NCBI GenBank assembly: GCA_947177925.1
Contig: CAMWWJ010000074.1
Coordinates: 1-11,500 of the forward strand
From: an uncultured Lachnospiraceae bacterium
Lineage (GTDB): Bacteria > Bacillota > Clostridia > Lachnospirales > Lachnospiraceae
Direction: 5' to 3'
DNA: 11,500 nucleotides
Shown in pieces: positions 1 to 7,890 of this stretch. The notes under the pieces are model-generated. The model ran no database searches, was not told the DNA's origin, and saw only the letters and a list, made by a program, of their open reading frames with translations. Within the stretch, counting starts at the first letter, position 1, and each line of letters starts with the position of its first letter. Both the position numbers and the translations under genes were made by a program.

Positions 1-37
1 GACAAAACAGAATAATGCTGAGAAGAAGGCTAATTAA

Positions 38-1186
38 TCAGCGTTTCCCTAGATTATCTACAGCAGTCAAGTCGCAGATAAATTTTTCAACTTTAGCATT
101 TTCATTCTGTGGAATACTTGCACTCGTTAATATGAACTGTAATTTTTCCCGCTTAACACCCAATTTATGCAAGAAGCGTCTTATTAGCAACGCAACTTCT
201 CCACCAGAAGCCCCTCTATACATATGCGCCTCGTCAATAATAAACAATAATTTATTATCTTCATCTTGTTCAAGCCACTTTTTCGTATCTTCCCAAATGC
301 TCTGCTCTTCTTGCCTCATAAGCATATACTCAAGCATAGAATAGTTCGTAATCAGAATATCCGGTGTGTTTTCTTGCATTTCAAATCTTGTTATCATTTC
401 AGCATCGCGATTATCCGTCACATGCCTACCTTCATGCAAACCATCTGTGAATTTCTTCATATCATGTTTTGCAGGAAATTTTCCCATCTTCTTCAACTGA
501 TCTATAGTTTCTTCATCTCGTACAATCAAATTTGAACGCAATGTGTCTGAAAGAGCTTTATCCTGCTCTCTCCTAAGCTCACCTGCATATGGAGTTCTCC
601 CGGTATACATACCAAATTGAGGTCGCCTAGAAACATCTGTGTATACTGTAAACATATCATAAAATGATGATGTTCCTATCATACGACGCAATCTTCCCAA
701 CTGATCGGATATAAGCGCATTCATCGGATATAGCATCATAGCACGAACCCCACGCTGTTTCCATGAGTTAGGATTACTTTTAGCTTCATTTACAAGCTTT
801 GTTACCATTGGCCACATAAAACATTCTGTTTTTCCCGAACCAGTACCTGTCGCTACAAACAAATCACAATGTTTGTAAAATCCTTCCAATGCCTGAACCT
901 GATGAACATACGGACTCTTATATACACCCATATTGCGCTCAATCATCTGCTTCAGTATTGCTTTTATGTTCATTGGGATGTCCGCTCTTTCTATGCCATC
1001 TTGAAGTGCCTTATAAGCCGGATTCGCCTCAATATATGGTTCTTTCCACATTACTCCTTGTGCTTCCAATTCCTCTCTGCACAATTCTCGCAATTCATCA
1101 TTCTTTCCAAAATATGCCGTTTCAACATAGTCAATTACTCTCTGTTTTAAGGCTTCATGTGTATTTTCAATACTATATTCATCCAT
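38..1186 (-). CDS. DruE-like DEAH helicase, N-terminal part only (truncated)
   Basis: This 382-residue protein carries the first RecA-like domain of a superfamily 2 helicase. Visible motifs are a Q-motif-like HQVQAL (95-100), Walker A ATGTGSGKTE (112-121, K119), motif Ia YPMNAL (153-158), TNYSMLEYML (280-289), the DEAH box (318-321) and motif III TSAS (354-357). The TGTGSGKTE, YPMNAL and NYSMLEYML combination is typical of the large helicases that end in a DUF1998 region, such as DruE of Druantia; that assignment is from family knowledge. Those proteins exceed 1,000 residues, so the second RecA domain and all C-terminal parts are missing. The frame ends at TGA (38-40), and the other two frames also close within a few codons. 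The ATG abuts the stop of the upstream gene (TAAATG) and follows AGGAGA. ATP binding may survive, but strand translocation is unlikely. The gene could be broken by an insertion or deletion lying left of the window. Confidence 0.8.
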   Translation of the reverse strand: MDEYSIENTHEALKQRVIDYVETAYFGKNDELRELCREELEAQGVMWKEPYIEANPAYKALQDGIERADIPMNIKAILKQMIERNMGVYKSPYVHQVQALEGFYKHCDLFVATGTGSGKTECFMWPMVTKLVNEAKSNPNSWKQRGVRAMMLYPMNALISDQLGRLRRMIGTSSFYDMFTVYTDVSRRPQFGMYTGRTPYAGELRREQDKALSDTLRSNLIVRDEETIDQLKKMGKFPAKHDMKKFTDGLHEGRHVTDNRDAEMITRFEMQENTPDILITNYSMLEYMLMRQEEQSIWEDTKKWLEQDEDNKLLFIIDEAHMYRGASGGEVALLIRRFLHKLGVKREKLQFILTSASIPQNENAKVEKFICDLTAVDNLGKR

Positions 1187-2209
1187 TTAGTTCTTCTCCT
1201 TAAGATCGATACCTAGACTATCTCTAATAATATTTTTTATGTCTTCCCATATAAATCCGGGCACAACATAATTGTATTTATCATCCATTGAATTTAACGG
1301 CCAGCAATACGTATCTATTATCACTTGTTCTTTTAACGGCAAACCACAATATAAATTCAAAAGATAAACAGAATCTCTTTTGTCATACGTTGCTTGCATT
1401 GCATTTCCAACCTTTTTACGAAGCGCTAATAATACTCTTCTTTCTTCCTTCCATTCCGCCAATACGGGCGCAATCGGTGAATTCCAGTATTTATCATACT
1501 CTTTGTTTATCAAATGATATTCATGTAAGCCATTATAAAGTGTCAGTCTTGCCAAAATTTTCTTTTCGCTATTTGAAACTACATTAGTCCACGAACGATG
1601 CGGCGGTCTTGTACTGAATGGGTTAAAGAACTCAAAGTCCTCTAGGTTATGGCATTCATTCCACGATGCCCCAGCATATATCCAATCAATATACTCATCA
1701 ATAGCAATCTTATCCACCGAAATTCTATTTTCATTATCTTGTTTTCTACGAACTACTCTGGTTATTCCAACATATTCCGGTCTAATTATTTCTTCTGATA
1801 AACCGGTCAGTCTATCGTAAGCATCAGTACAATAATGTTTCTCATATGCTGGCAATCCAATATTCCGCAATTCATCTACTTCCAATAGCTCTCTAGCTTC
1901 TAACATTTTATCTCTTAATTCTCGAATTAAATCATCGCTATCAACCGGATTTTTCAGATCCTTAAATATCCACTTTTGGCTAGCAGGAAATGCTTCTGAC
2001 ATGATAACCAGCAATTCTCTTATCCTACCTAATACATATGCCTTACTCTTTCTGTCATACTTTTGAGTCGTTTCATCCATAACAGCGCATCTCATCCAAT
2101 GACATAAAGCCGAATAAATAATTCTTCCTGTATAATTAGACTGTACTTCCCCAGCATACCGTTTTATTTGCATATCCTGTGCCATTTTGGTTAAAGCATT
2201 ATTCTCCAT
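1187..2209 (-). CDS. Unrecognised 340-aa protein of the defence operon
   Basis: I do not recognise this family. It is a soluble-looking, mixed-charge protein with no signal peptide or membrane segment, and rich in Trp and Tyr (for example WIYAGASWNE and HRSWTNVV). The N-terminal third looks helical (RIRELLVIM, ELRDKMLEARELLEVDEL). No catalytic motif stands out. An in-frame GTG lies six bases earlier (2215), but ATG at 2209 is better placed behind the weak AGG of the preceding TAG-G region, so I prefer ATG. The gene begins 10 bp after the coiled-coil gene stops and abuts the helicase start exactly (TAAATG), so it is probably made together with the helicase. Its steady position beside a DruE-like helicase suggests a partner or accessory subunit; that is inference from context only. 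Confidence 0.75.
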   Translation of the reverse strand: MENNALTKMAQDMQIKRYAGEVQSNYTGRIIYSALCHWMRCAVMDETTQKYDRKSKAYVLGRIRELLVIMSEAFPASQKWIFKDLKNPVDSDDLIRELRDKMLEARELLEVDELRNIGLPAYEKHYCTDAYDRLTGLSEEIIRPEYVGITRVVRRKQDNENRISVDKIAIDEYIDWIYAGASWNECHNLEDFEFFNPFSTRPPHRSWTNVVSNSEKKILARLTLYNGLHEYHLINKEYDKYWNSPIAPVLAEWKEERRVLLALRKKVGNAMQATYDKRDSVYLLNLYCGLPLKEQVIIDTYCWPLNSMDDKYNYVVPGFIWEDIKNIIRDSLGIDLKEKN

Positions 2210-2219
2210 AGCCACTTAC

Positions 2220-4205
2220 CTATTCAATCGGAATTGTTATTCCGCTCTTATTTAAGACATCACTCAACTTCTCATCCTCAGAACATATATCGCACACATT
2301 AATTATACTTTTCTGCATAATTTCGCCCAATACAATTCCCCCTACAAGTACAAAATACAATTGCACCAAGTTACTGTATTCGATAGAAGCTGATTTTTTT
2401 ATATAACCATTCACTACCAGTTTACTAAATGTCTTTTTATATATTTCCTGACTCTTCCTCATATCGAGTTCCGGAATAAGTGACTTTAAATCGTGATTCC
2501 CAATCAGAAGATAGTCATCTACAGGAAAGTGAAGTTCGTTTTCAGCATCTATTACAATTGCATAATTCATTACCGTCTTAGACATCATTTCTAAATTCTT
2601 CAAATCTGATACCGAGAAAAACAAATACTTTCCTTTGCACACTTCACATGTTCTTGCAAAAAGAATTTCATTATAATTATCTAAAATCCCTTTAATGCAT
2701 ACCACCTGAGATTCGTTTTCATTAATAGTATCCGTAAGCGTCCTCAGCCTTTCTTTTTCTGAATCGATATTGATTATCAATGGCGAACTTGCATCCAGCA
2801 AAGCCGCCAGAGCCTCAGATAAATAATTACATACTTTATCCGATGCAATTATCCCCATTCCATTTAAAATAGCCGCTAAAACCGAGCCAGCAATTTCTGT
2901 TTCATTATCAAAATGCAGAGATATATTATCCTTATAATCCTCAAAGAAATCTTCTACAGAACTGACATTTGCTCCGTATTCAGCATTTTCAGAAAACACT
3001 CTTGCTGGTATTACAACAACATCAGAAGTATTTGCAACATTCAGAGGCACAGTTGCACTTATATTATCTCTTGGGCTCTCATATCCTAATTTTTGAAATA
3101 TGAGGGAATCGATCTTTCTGTCAATGATTCTCTGCTCGAATGATTCGAAATATTTTTCTTCAATAGCACCCAATTCCTGAATATAACTATCAAGTGCCAC
3201 CTTTCTTTGCACAAGATCATCTATCTGCATATCCAATACTTTTTTCTTCTCAGTCAATTCTTCCACATGTTCTCTAAGTTCTACCAGTTCATTGGACAAC
3301 AGCTCCTCATAAGCTTTTTGTTTCTCACGAAATTGTTCCTCTAACTCTGCACTCTTTTTTTCTGCTTCTACTTCGAGTGAAGACAATAATTCCTGATGCT
3401 TTGCTTCAGCTTCAGAGAAAGCATTTTTCCTTTGTAACTCATCTGCTGCTTTTCTTGCTTCAAGTTCCTTTTCATACTCAGAGAACCATTCCTCTTCACG
3501 TCTTTTCTTTTCATCCTGCGTAATATTTTCATATTTTTGCAACTTTTGTTCTGCAGCATTTAATTTCTCTTGAATTTCTTTATACAATATATTTTTTTCT
3601 TCAATCAACTTTCTCAAATCGCGTTTTTGCTGTTCAAAATCTGCAGATAACCTTTTTTCTTGCTCCTTTAATGCATCCTGAATTTCTGCCCTATGCCGCG
3701 CTTTCAGTGCTCTTGTCTGGCAAATATTTTCTATCTCCACCTCTACACTCTGACGAGTCTCCTCAATAAACGTAATGTCCAGCAGCTTAAGAAAAATGAA
3801 AAACAAATCAACCGATATATCTGTAGCAGAAATATCCAAAATTTTAAAATACAACTCCGCAATGGCCTTTGCATCATATTCTTTTATTGCTTCTGCATAA
3901 ATAGGTGGTTCTATGTTTGATATCGCCTCGATAAATTTTTGCCGATATCTATCTAATTGAGTCGCAATGGCCGCTCTAAATGGCTCCTCTCCCTTTTTAT
4001 ATAGACCAAACGCAATCCCCGGTAAAAGTTTTTGTACCAATGCAGATTTCTTGTCCAATCTGCCTAATGTTTTTGCATACTTTATATATCGTTTGTCCTT
4101 TATCGGTATCAAAAAAAGAGTAAAATCCGCATTTTTACAAACAGTATTTATTTCCTCTTCATTAAAGAGATTCAACAATTCAAAGTTAATTTCAATTTTA
4201 CTCAT
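2220..4205 (-). CDS. Long coiled-coil protein of the defence operon (661 aa)
   Basis: Residues 1 to about 150 form a helical globular domain. Residues about 165-365 are strongly charged heptad-like sequence rich in Glu, Lys, Gln and Leu, which predicts a long coiled coil. Residues about 380-661 are a separate mixed alpha/beta domain with two CxxC pairs (C520/C523 and C638/C641). The layout recalls an SMC-like or sensor-type scaffold, but I see no Walker A loop, so I do not call an ATPase. A degenerate nucleotide-binding fold around 465-570 is possible. Start: ATG at 4205 follows GGAGGG (4214-4219) by 8 bases; the in-frame TTG at 4208 is less likely. The first 8 bases overlap the stop of the upstream ORF (ATGAGTAA). 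Residues 1-104 are encoded a second time in the chimeric ORF upstream, because they lie in the tandem duplication. No family name is assigned. Confidence 0.85.
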   Translation of the reverse strand: MSKIEINFELLNLFNEEEINTVCKNADFTLFLIPIKDKRYIKYAKTLGRLDKKSALVQKLLPGIAFGLYKKGEEPFRAAIATQLDRYRQKFIEAISNIEPPIYAEAIKEYDAKAIAELYFKILDISATDISVDLFFIFLKLLDITFIEETRQSVEVEIENICQTRALKARHRAEIQDALKEQEKRLSADFEQQKRDLRKLIEEKNILYKEIQEKLNAAEQKLQKYENITQDEKKRREEEWFSEYEKELEARKAADELQRKNAFSEAEAKHQELLSSLEVEAEKKSAELEEQFREKQKAYEELLSNELVELREHVEELTEKKKVLDMQIDDLVQRKVALDSYIQELGAIEEKYFESFEQRIIDRKIDSLIFQKLGYESPRDNISATVPLNVANTSDVVVIPARVFSENAEYGANVSSVEDFFEDYKDNISLHFDNETEIAGSVLAAILNGMGIIASDKVCNYLSEALAALLDASSPLIINIDSEKERLRTLTDTINENESQVVCIKGILDNYNEILFARTCEVCKGKYLFFSVSDLKNLEMMSKTVMNYAIVIDAENELHFPVDDYLLIGNHDLKSLIPELDMRKSQEIYKKTFSKLVVNGYIKKSASIEYSNLVQLYFVLVGGIVLGEIMQKSIINVCDICSEDEKLSDVLNKSGITIPIE

Positions 4206-5248
4206 CAAGTATTCCCTCCAATACCTTTATCATTGCCGTAGATATACTATTGCTTTTCAATACATTATCAATATAATTTTTCGACAACACCACCTTATCT
4301 TGAATTTCATATATTTGAATTCGCAATCTATGCGGTAACCTAACCTTTTTCGTCCCTTTAAATTTTCCAAACAAACGATATAACTCTTCATCGCTTATTT
4401 TCATATCGCCTTGTTTTTTCTCTATTGATACAACAAAAATACTAACGAGACATCTGTTTTGTAATACATATATCAAATCACCATCTTGTAGGTTTTCAAA
4501 AGCATACTCCCCAATACCGCCATTCTTTTCGATTTGTCCATTCTTGCGAACCAAAATAAAGTCTGTCTGATGTCCAGATTTAAACAATATCTTGTTGCAA
4601 TTTCTATATACATTTTCCTTTTCGAGTGAAACATACGCATCATCTATTAACTCGTAAATCTCAACGTCATTCGTTATAATGGCTCTCGGTCTTTTTAAAA
4701 GTAATGTTCCGCTTGAAACATATTTTCTGTCAATATTAACCAATGCCTCTTGATCCCAAACTTTAACGCATATCAAATGATTGGCTGAGACTAATTCATC
4801 CGGAATTTTTCTTATCCCCTGATAAACATATATTCTTGGACTGTCGTTACCCGACACAACGTATCCATACACACTTTGCTCTCTATTATTAACAATATAT
4901 CCATTTTCCGTCTTCACGACAGGCGGCCATATTGGCACAAATTCAGGCTGCTTTTCGAGAAGATGAATTTTCAAATTTGTTCTTAAGTATGATGTAAGAT
5001 AATTAAACTCTGCATCTGAAAGTTCTGATGAAAATGACCCACAAAAAACATTCAAAATATTGTCCTTTAATATAAGGCGTCCACACTTTTCCATTTTAAT
5101 GCCAGGAATAAAACTTGGAAGCTGTGGTTGACGTCGTACCCAATAATACTTTTCCTCTGTTGTGATAGAATCCCCATGTCTGATTTTCTTTCCCCCTTGC
5201 TCAGATACTGTAAATATAGCTCCCTCGTATGAAAAGCCATCTGCATAA
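3892..5248. repeat. Tandem duplication, copy 1 (1,357 bp)
   Basis: This copy is joined directly to copy 2 (5249-6605). In all stretches compared by eye the two are identical, and the proteins they encode are identical. Its content is the 5' end of the coiled-coil gene, the overlapping start/stop, and the C-terminal 350 codons of the CoiA-like gene. Each unit begins and ends with the 9-mer TCTGCATAA, and both copies of that 9-mer stand back to back at the junction (5240-5257). Confidence 0.97.
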
Positions 5249-5562
5249 TCTGCATAAATAGGTGGTTCTATGTTTGATATCGCCTCGATAAATTTTTGCC
5301 GATATCTATCTAATTGAGTCGCAATGGCCGCTCTAAATGGCTCCTCTCCCTTTTTATATAGACCAAACGCAATCCCCGGTAAAAGTTTTTGTACCAATGC
5401 AGATTTCTTGTCCAATCTGCCTAATGTTTTTGCATACTTTATATATCGTTTGTCCTTTATCGGTATCAAAAAAAGAGTAAAATCCGCATTTTTACAAACA
5501 GTATTTATTTCCTCTTCATTAAAGAGATTCAACAATTCAAAGTTAATTTCAATTTTACTCAT
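4198..5562 (-). CDS. Chimeric fusion ORF created by tandem duplication
   Basis: This 454-residue ORF is a mosaic. Residues 1-104 equal the N-terminus of the coiled-coil protein (MSKIEINFELL to EPPIYA), and residues 105-454 equal residues 172-521 of the CoiA-like protein (DYADGFSYEG onward). It exists because the 1,357-bp duplication joins the two genes head to tail and the join happens to be in frame (YA followed by DYADG). It lacks the CoiA-like zinc-finger region and the coiled coil. It keeps a good start: GGAGGG (5571-5576) 8 bases before ATG 5562, overlapping the CoiA-like stop by 8 bases, and its own stop overlaps the coiled-coil start in the same way. It should therefore be translated if the operon is. 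Whether the product folds or does anything is unknown. It may be a recent by-product, or an assembly artefact. Confidence 0.7.
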   Translation of the reverse strand: MSKIEINFELLNLFNEEEINTVCKNADFTLFLIPIKDKRYIKYAKTLGRLDKKSALVQKLLPGIAFGLYKKGEEPFRAAIATQLDRYRQKFIEAISNIEPPIYADYADGFSYEGAIFTVSEQGGKKIRHGDSITTEEKYYWVRRQPQLPSFIPGIKMEKCGRLILKDNILNVFCGSFSSELSDAEFNYLTSYLRTNLKIHLLEKQPEFVPIWPPVVKTENGYIVNNREQSVYGYVVSGNDSPRIYVYQGIRKIPDELVSANHLICVKVWDQEALVNIDRKYVSSGTLLLKRPRAIITNDVEIYELIDDAYVSLEKENVYRNCNKILFKSGHQTDFILVRKNGQIEKNGGIGEYAFENLQDGDLIYVLQNRCLVSIFVVSIEKKQGDMKISDEELYRLFGKFKGTKKVRLPHRLRIQIYEIQDKVVLSKNYIDNVLKSNSISTAMIKVLEGILDE

Positions 5563-6605
5563 CAAGTATTCCCTCCAATACCTTTATCATTGCCGTAGAT
5601 ATACTATTGCTTTTCAATACATTATCAATATAATTTTTCGACAACACCACCTTATCTTGAATTTCATATATTTGAATTCGCAATCTATGCGGTAACCTAA
5701 CCTTTTTCGTCCCTTTAAATTTTCCAAACAAACGATATAACTCTTCATCGCTTATTTTCATATCGCCTTGTTTTTTCTCTATTGATACAACAAAAATACT
5801 AACGAGACATCTGTTTTGTAATACATATATCAAATCACCATCTTGTAGGTTTTCAAAAGCATACTCCCCAATACCGCCATTCTTTTCGATTTGTCCATTC
5901 TTGCGAACCAAAATAAAGTCTGTCTGATGTCCAGATTTAAACAATATCTTGTTGCAATTTCTATATACATTTTCCTTTTCGAGTGAAACATACGCATCAT
6001 CTATTAACTCGTAAATCTCAACGTCATTCGTTATAATGGCTCTCGGTCTTTTTAAAAGTAATGTTCCGCTTGAAACATATTTTCTGTCAATATTAACCAA
6101 TGCCTCTTGATCCCAAACTTTAACGCATATCAAATGATTGGCTGAGACTAATTCATCCGGAATTTTTCTTATCCCCTGATAAACATATATTCTTGGACTG
6201 TCGTTACCCGACACAACGTATCCATACACACTTTGCTCTCTATTATTAACAATATATCCATTTTCCGTCTTCACGACAGGCGGCCATATTGGCACAAATT
6301 CAGGCTGCTTTTCGAGAAGATGAATTTTCAAATTTGTTCTTAAGTATGATGTAAGATAATTAAACTCTGCATCTGAAAGTTCTGATGAAAATGACCCACA
6401 AAAAACATTCAAAATATTGTCCTTTAATATAAGGCGTCCACACTTTTCCATTTTAATGCCAGGAATAAAACTTGGAAGCTGTGGTTGACGTCGTACCCAA
6501 TAATACTTTTCCTCTGTTGTGATAGAATCCCCATGTCTGATTTTCTTTCCCCCTTGCTCAGATACTGTAAATATAGCTCCCTCGTATGAAAAGCCATCTG
6601 CATAA
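5249..6605. repeat. Tandem duplication, copy 2 (1,357 bp)
   Basis: The second unit of the direct repeat. It lies within the intact CoiA-like gene on its right side and supplies the start of the chimeric ORF on its left. Identity to copy 1 continues two bases beyond 6605 (TC) by chance or microhomology, then stops at 6608. Perfect identity implies a very recent event, ongoing recombination between copies, or an assembly error. Confidence 0.97.
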
Positions 6606-7120
6606 TCAGACCAATGCTGCGACACTGCATGTGCCTTATTCATTGGCTCATAACAAAGATGGTATTTATGTCCAGATAATGGAATATAGTCTAAAGGTAT
6701 TAAAGCCGTTCCATCACAGGAAAATCTTTCTGTATTAATTCTGTATGTATTCTTTCTATCAATTTTTACTAATATTGAATCTTTAATTGCTTTTTCCATA
6801 AGCACCGGAGGCAATGCCTTAAATCCCATATATAAATAAAAGTCACCCGCAAAATTTTTACGCATATAGATAGGTAATCCTATCCTCTCATACACCGAAT
6901 CTGTTGGGCTACCGTCAACACGTCTATCACATTCGGCAAATACATCACTCTTTTTAAAATGCGCAAAATAATTGCTATATTTACTTCCAGTTAAATGAAC
7001 TGCTTCTCCACATTCCGGACAAATAAATCTATCTCTACTATAATATCGAGATCGGTCGTATTCATCTGCATTTGCCTCTTTTTGTTTTCCTCTTGCATAA
7101 AAATCTAAAGCAGTTTTCAT
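5555..7120 (-). CDS. CoiA-like zinc-finger protein of the defence operon (521 aa)
   Basis: The N-terminus has a zinc-site pattern like that of CoiA-type competence and nuclease-associated proteins: CPECGEAVHL (C34, C37), then YFAHF (H54) and AECDRR (C64). In CoiA relatives this region precedes a nuclease-like domain; here I cannot identify nuclease residues. The remaining roughly 450 residues are beta-rich with no recognised fold. No signal peptide or membrane helix is evident, so it is probably cytoplasmic. The ATG at 7120 follows GGGAGGAAG and starts 29 bp after the nuclease gene stops. The C-terminal 350 codons (residues 172-521) lie in the tandem duplication and recur in the chimeric ORF downstream. 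This upstream copy is complete and is the parental gene. A DNA- or RNA-binding part in a defence complex is a plausible role, inferred from neighbours only. Confidence 0.8.
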   Translation of the reverse strand: MKTALDFYARGKQKEANADEYDRSRYYSRDRFICPECGEAVHLTGSKYSNYFAHFKKSDVFAECDRRVDGSPTDSVYERIGLPIYMRKNFAGDFYLYMGFKALPPVLMEKAIKDSILVKIDRKNTYRINTERFSCDGTALIPLDYIPLSGHKYHLCYEPMNKAHAVSQHWSDYADGFSYEGAIFTVSEQGGKKIRHGDSITTEEKYYWVRRQPQLPSFIPGIKMEKCGRLILKDNILNVFCGSFSSELSDAEFNYLTSYLRTNLKIHLLEKQPEFVPIWPPVVKTENGYIVNNREQSVYGYVVSGNDSPRIYVYQGIRKIPDELVSANHLICVKVWDQEALVNIDRKYVSSGTLLLKRPRAIITNDVEIYELIDDAYVSLEKENVYRNCNKILFKSGHQTDFILVRKNGQIEKNGGIGEYAFENLQDGDLIYVLQNRCLVSIFVVSIEKKQGDMKISDEELYRLFGKFKGTKKVRLPHRLRIQIYEIQDKVVLSKNYIDNVLKSNSISTAMIKVLEGILDE

Positions 7121-7149
7121 GCGACTTCCTCCCGATATCGTAAATCCTC

Positions 7150-7890
7150 TTAATCTCCTGAGTTAAATTCTACTAGCTTTTCCCAATCAATAGCCCCATC
7201 TTCTTTACAGAAACTATTTGAAAACTCTCTGACCAATCTGTTTGCCGCCTTATTATAGCTTTCCTTATAAGAATCAACATATTGTTCTGGCATGGTTCCC
7301 ATAAAGGTAATTATCTTGATATAGAATTTTTCATCACCAGTAAGCTCCGCCCAAAACTGTTTTCCAGCTAGTTCCTGATATATCTTAGGCTTACCCCTGC
7401 CACTGTCCTTTTTCTTACCATAACAGTATCCAATATAAGCCTCATATCTTGCTTTTGCCTGTTGCGCAAGCTTGGCTGCTGCCATAAAATTTTGTTCCTG
7501 ACGCTTCTTACTGTCGGCATTAAATACAGATGGACCACTCTTAACAGCAATTGCATAAATCGTATTGCTATCATCATCTTGTATCATTAAATCAATTCCC
7601 TCTGCCAGAGCTTTGTTTCCACCACTTACAGCAATAGCAATTGGTTCAAAAAAACAATTCCCAAAAATAGTTTCCTCACTGGATGTCACAAATGCACTTA
7701 AAACAGACTCTACTATCTCTGAAGCACTCTCCATTGCTTTCGCCCGATATAAATACGGATTCTTTCTCTTGATTACCTTCTTGATATCAAGCAAATCTAT
7801 TTTTTCAATTAATGTTCCATAAAATGTTTCCAAGGCTTTTGCTATTGCCTGTACTACTGCTTCTTCATCATAAGAATTATTAATCGCCAT
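7150..7890 (-). CDS. PmeII-family-like type II restriction endonuclease
   Basis: This 246-residue protein resembles the PmeII-type restriction nuclease family. The signature is GIDLMI (98-103, D100) followed by YAIAVKSGPSVFNADS (112-127, K117), which fits the PD-(D/E)xK core, and a C-terminal GKQFWAELTGDEKFY stretch (177-190) typical of the group. The middle residue of the D/E/Q-x-K triad is alanine (A115-V116-K117), which is unusual and could weaken or relocate metal binding. Expected role: cutting unmodified DNA, with the adjacent methyltransferase protecting self DNA. The ATG at 7890 is preceded by AGGAGG and overlaps the methyltransferase stop by 11 bp, so the two should be co-translated. 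It could instead act only inside a larger complex with the helicase. The family call is from recalled motifs, not a search. Confidence 0.72.
   Translation of the reverse strand: MAINNSYDEEAVVQAIAKALETFYGTLIEKIDLLDIKKVIKRKNPYLYRAKAMESASEIVESVLSAFVTSSEETIFGNCFFEPIAIAVSGGNKALAEGIDLMIQDDDSNTIYAIAVKSGPSVFNADSKKRQEQNFMAAAKLAQQAKARYEAYIGYCYGKKKDSGRGKPKIYQELAGKQFWAELTGDEKFYIKIITFMGTMPEQYVDSYKESYNKAANRLVREFSNSFCKEDGAIDWEKLVEFNSGD

Noticed and set aside
15..1203. Plus-strand frames opposite the helicase
   Set aside because: These are low-complexity shadows antisense to a gene with clear helicase motifs.
4198..5562. Treating the chimeric ORF as a normal third family member
   Set aside because: Both halves are exact copies of neighbouring genes and its join lies at the duplication junction, so it is a product of the duplication.
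3967..5695. Two identical 123-codon plus-strand frames (3967-4338 and 5324-5695)
   Set aside because: They are antisense to the coiled-coil and CoiA-like genes and appear twice only because of the tandem duplication; no start context and no family match.
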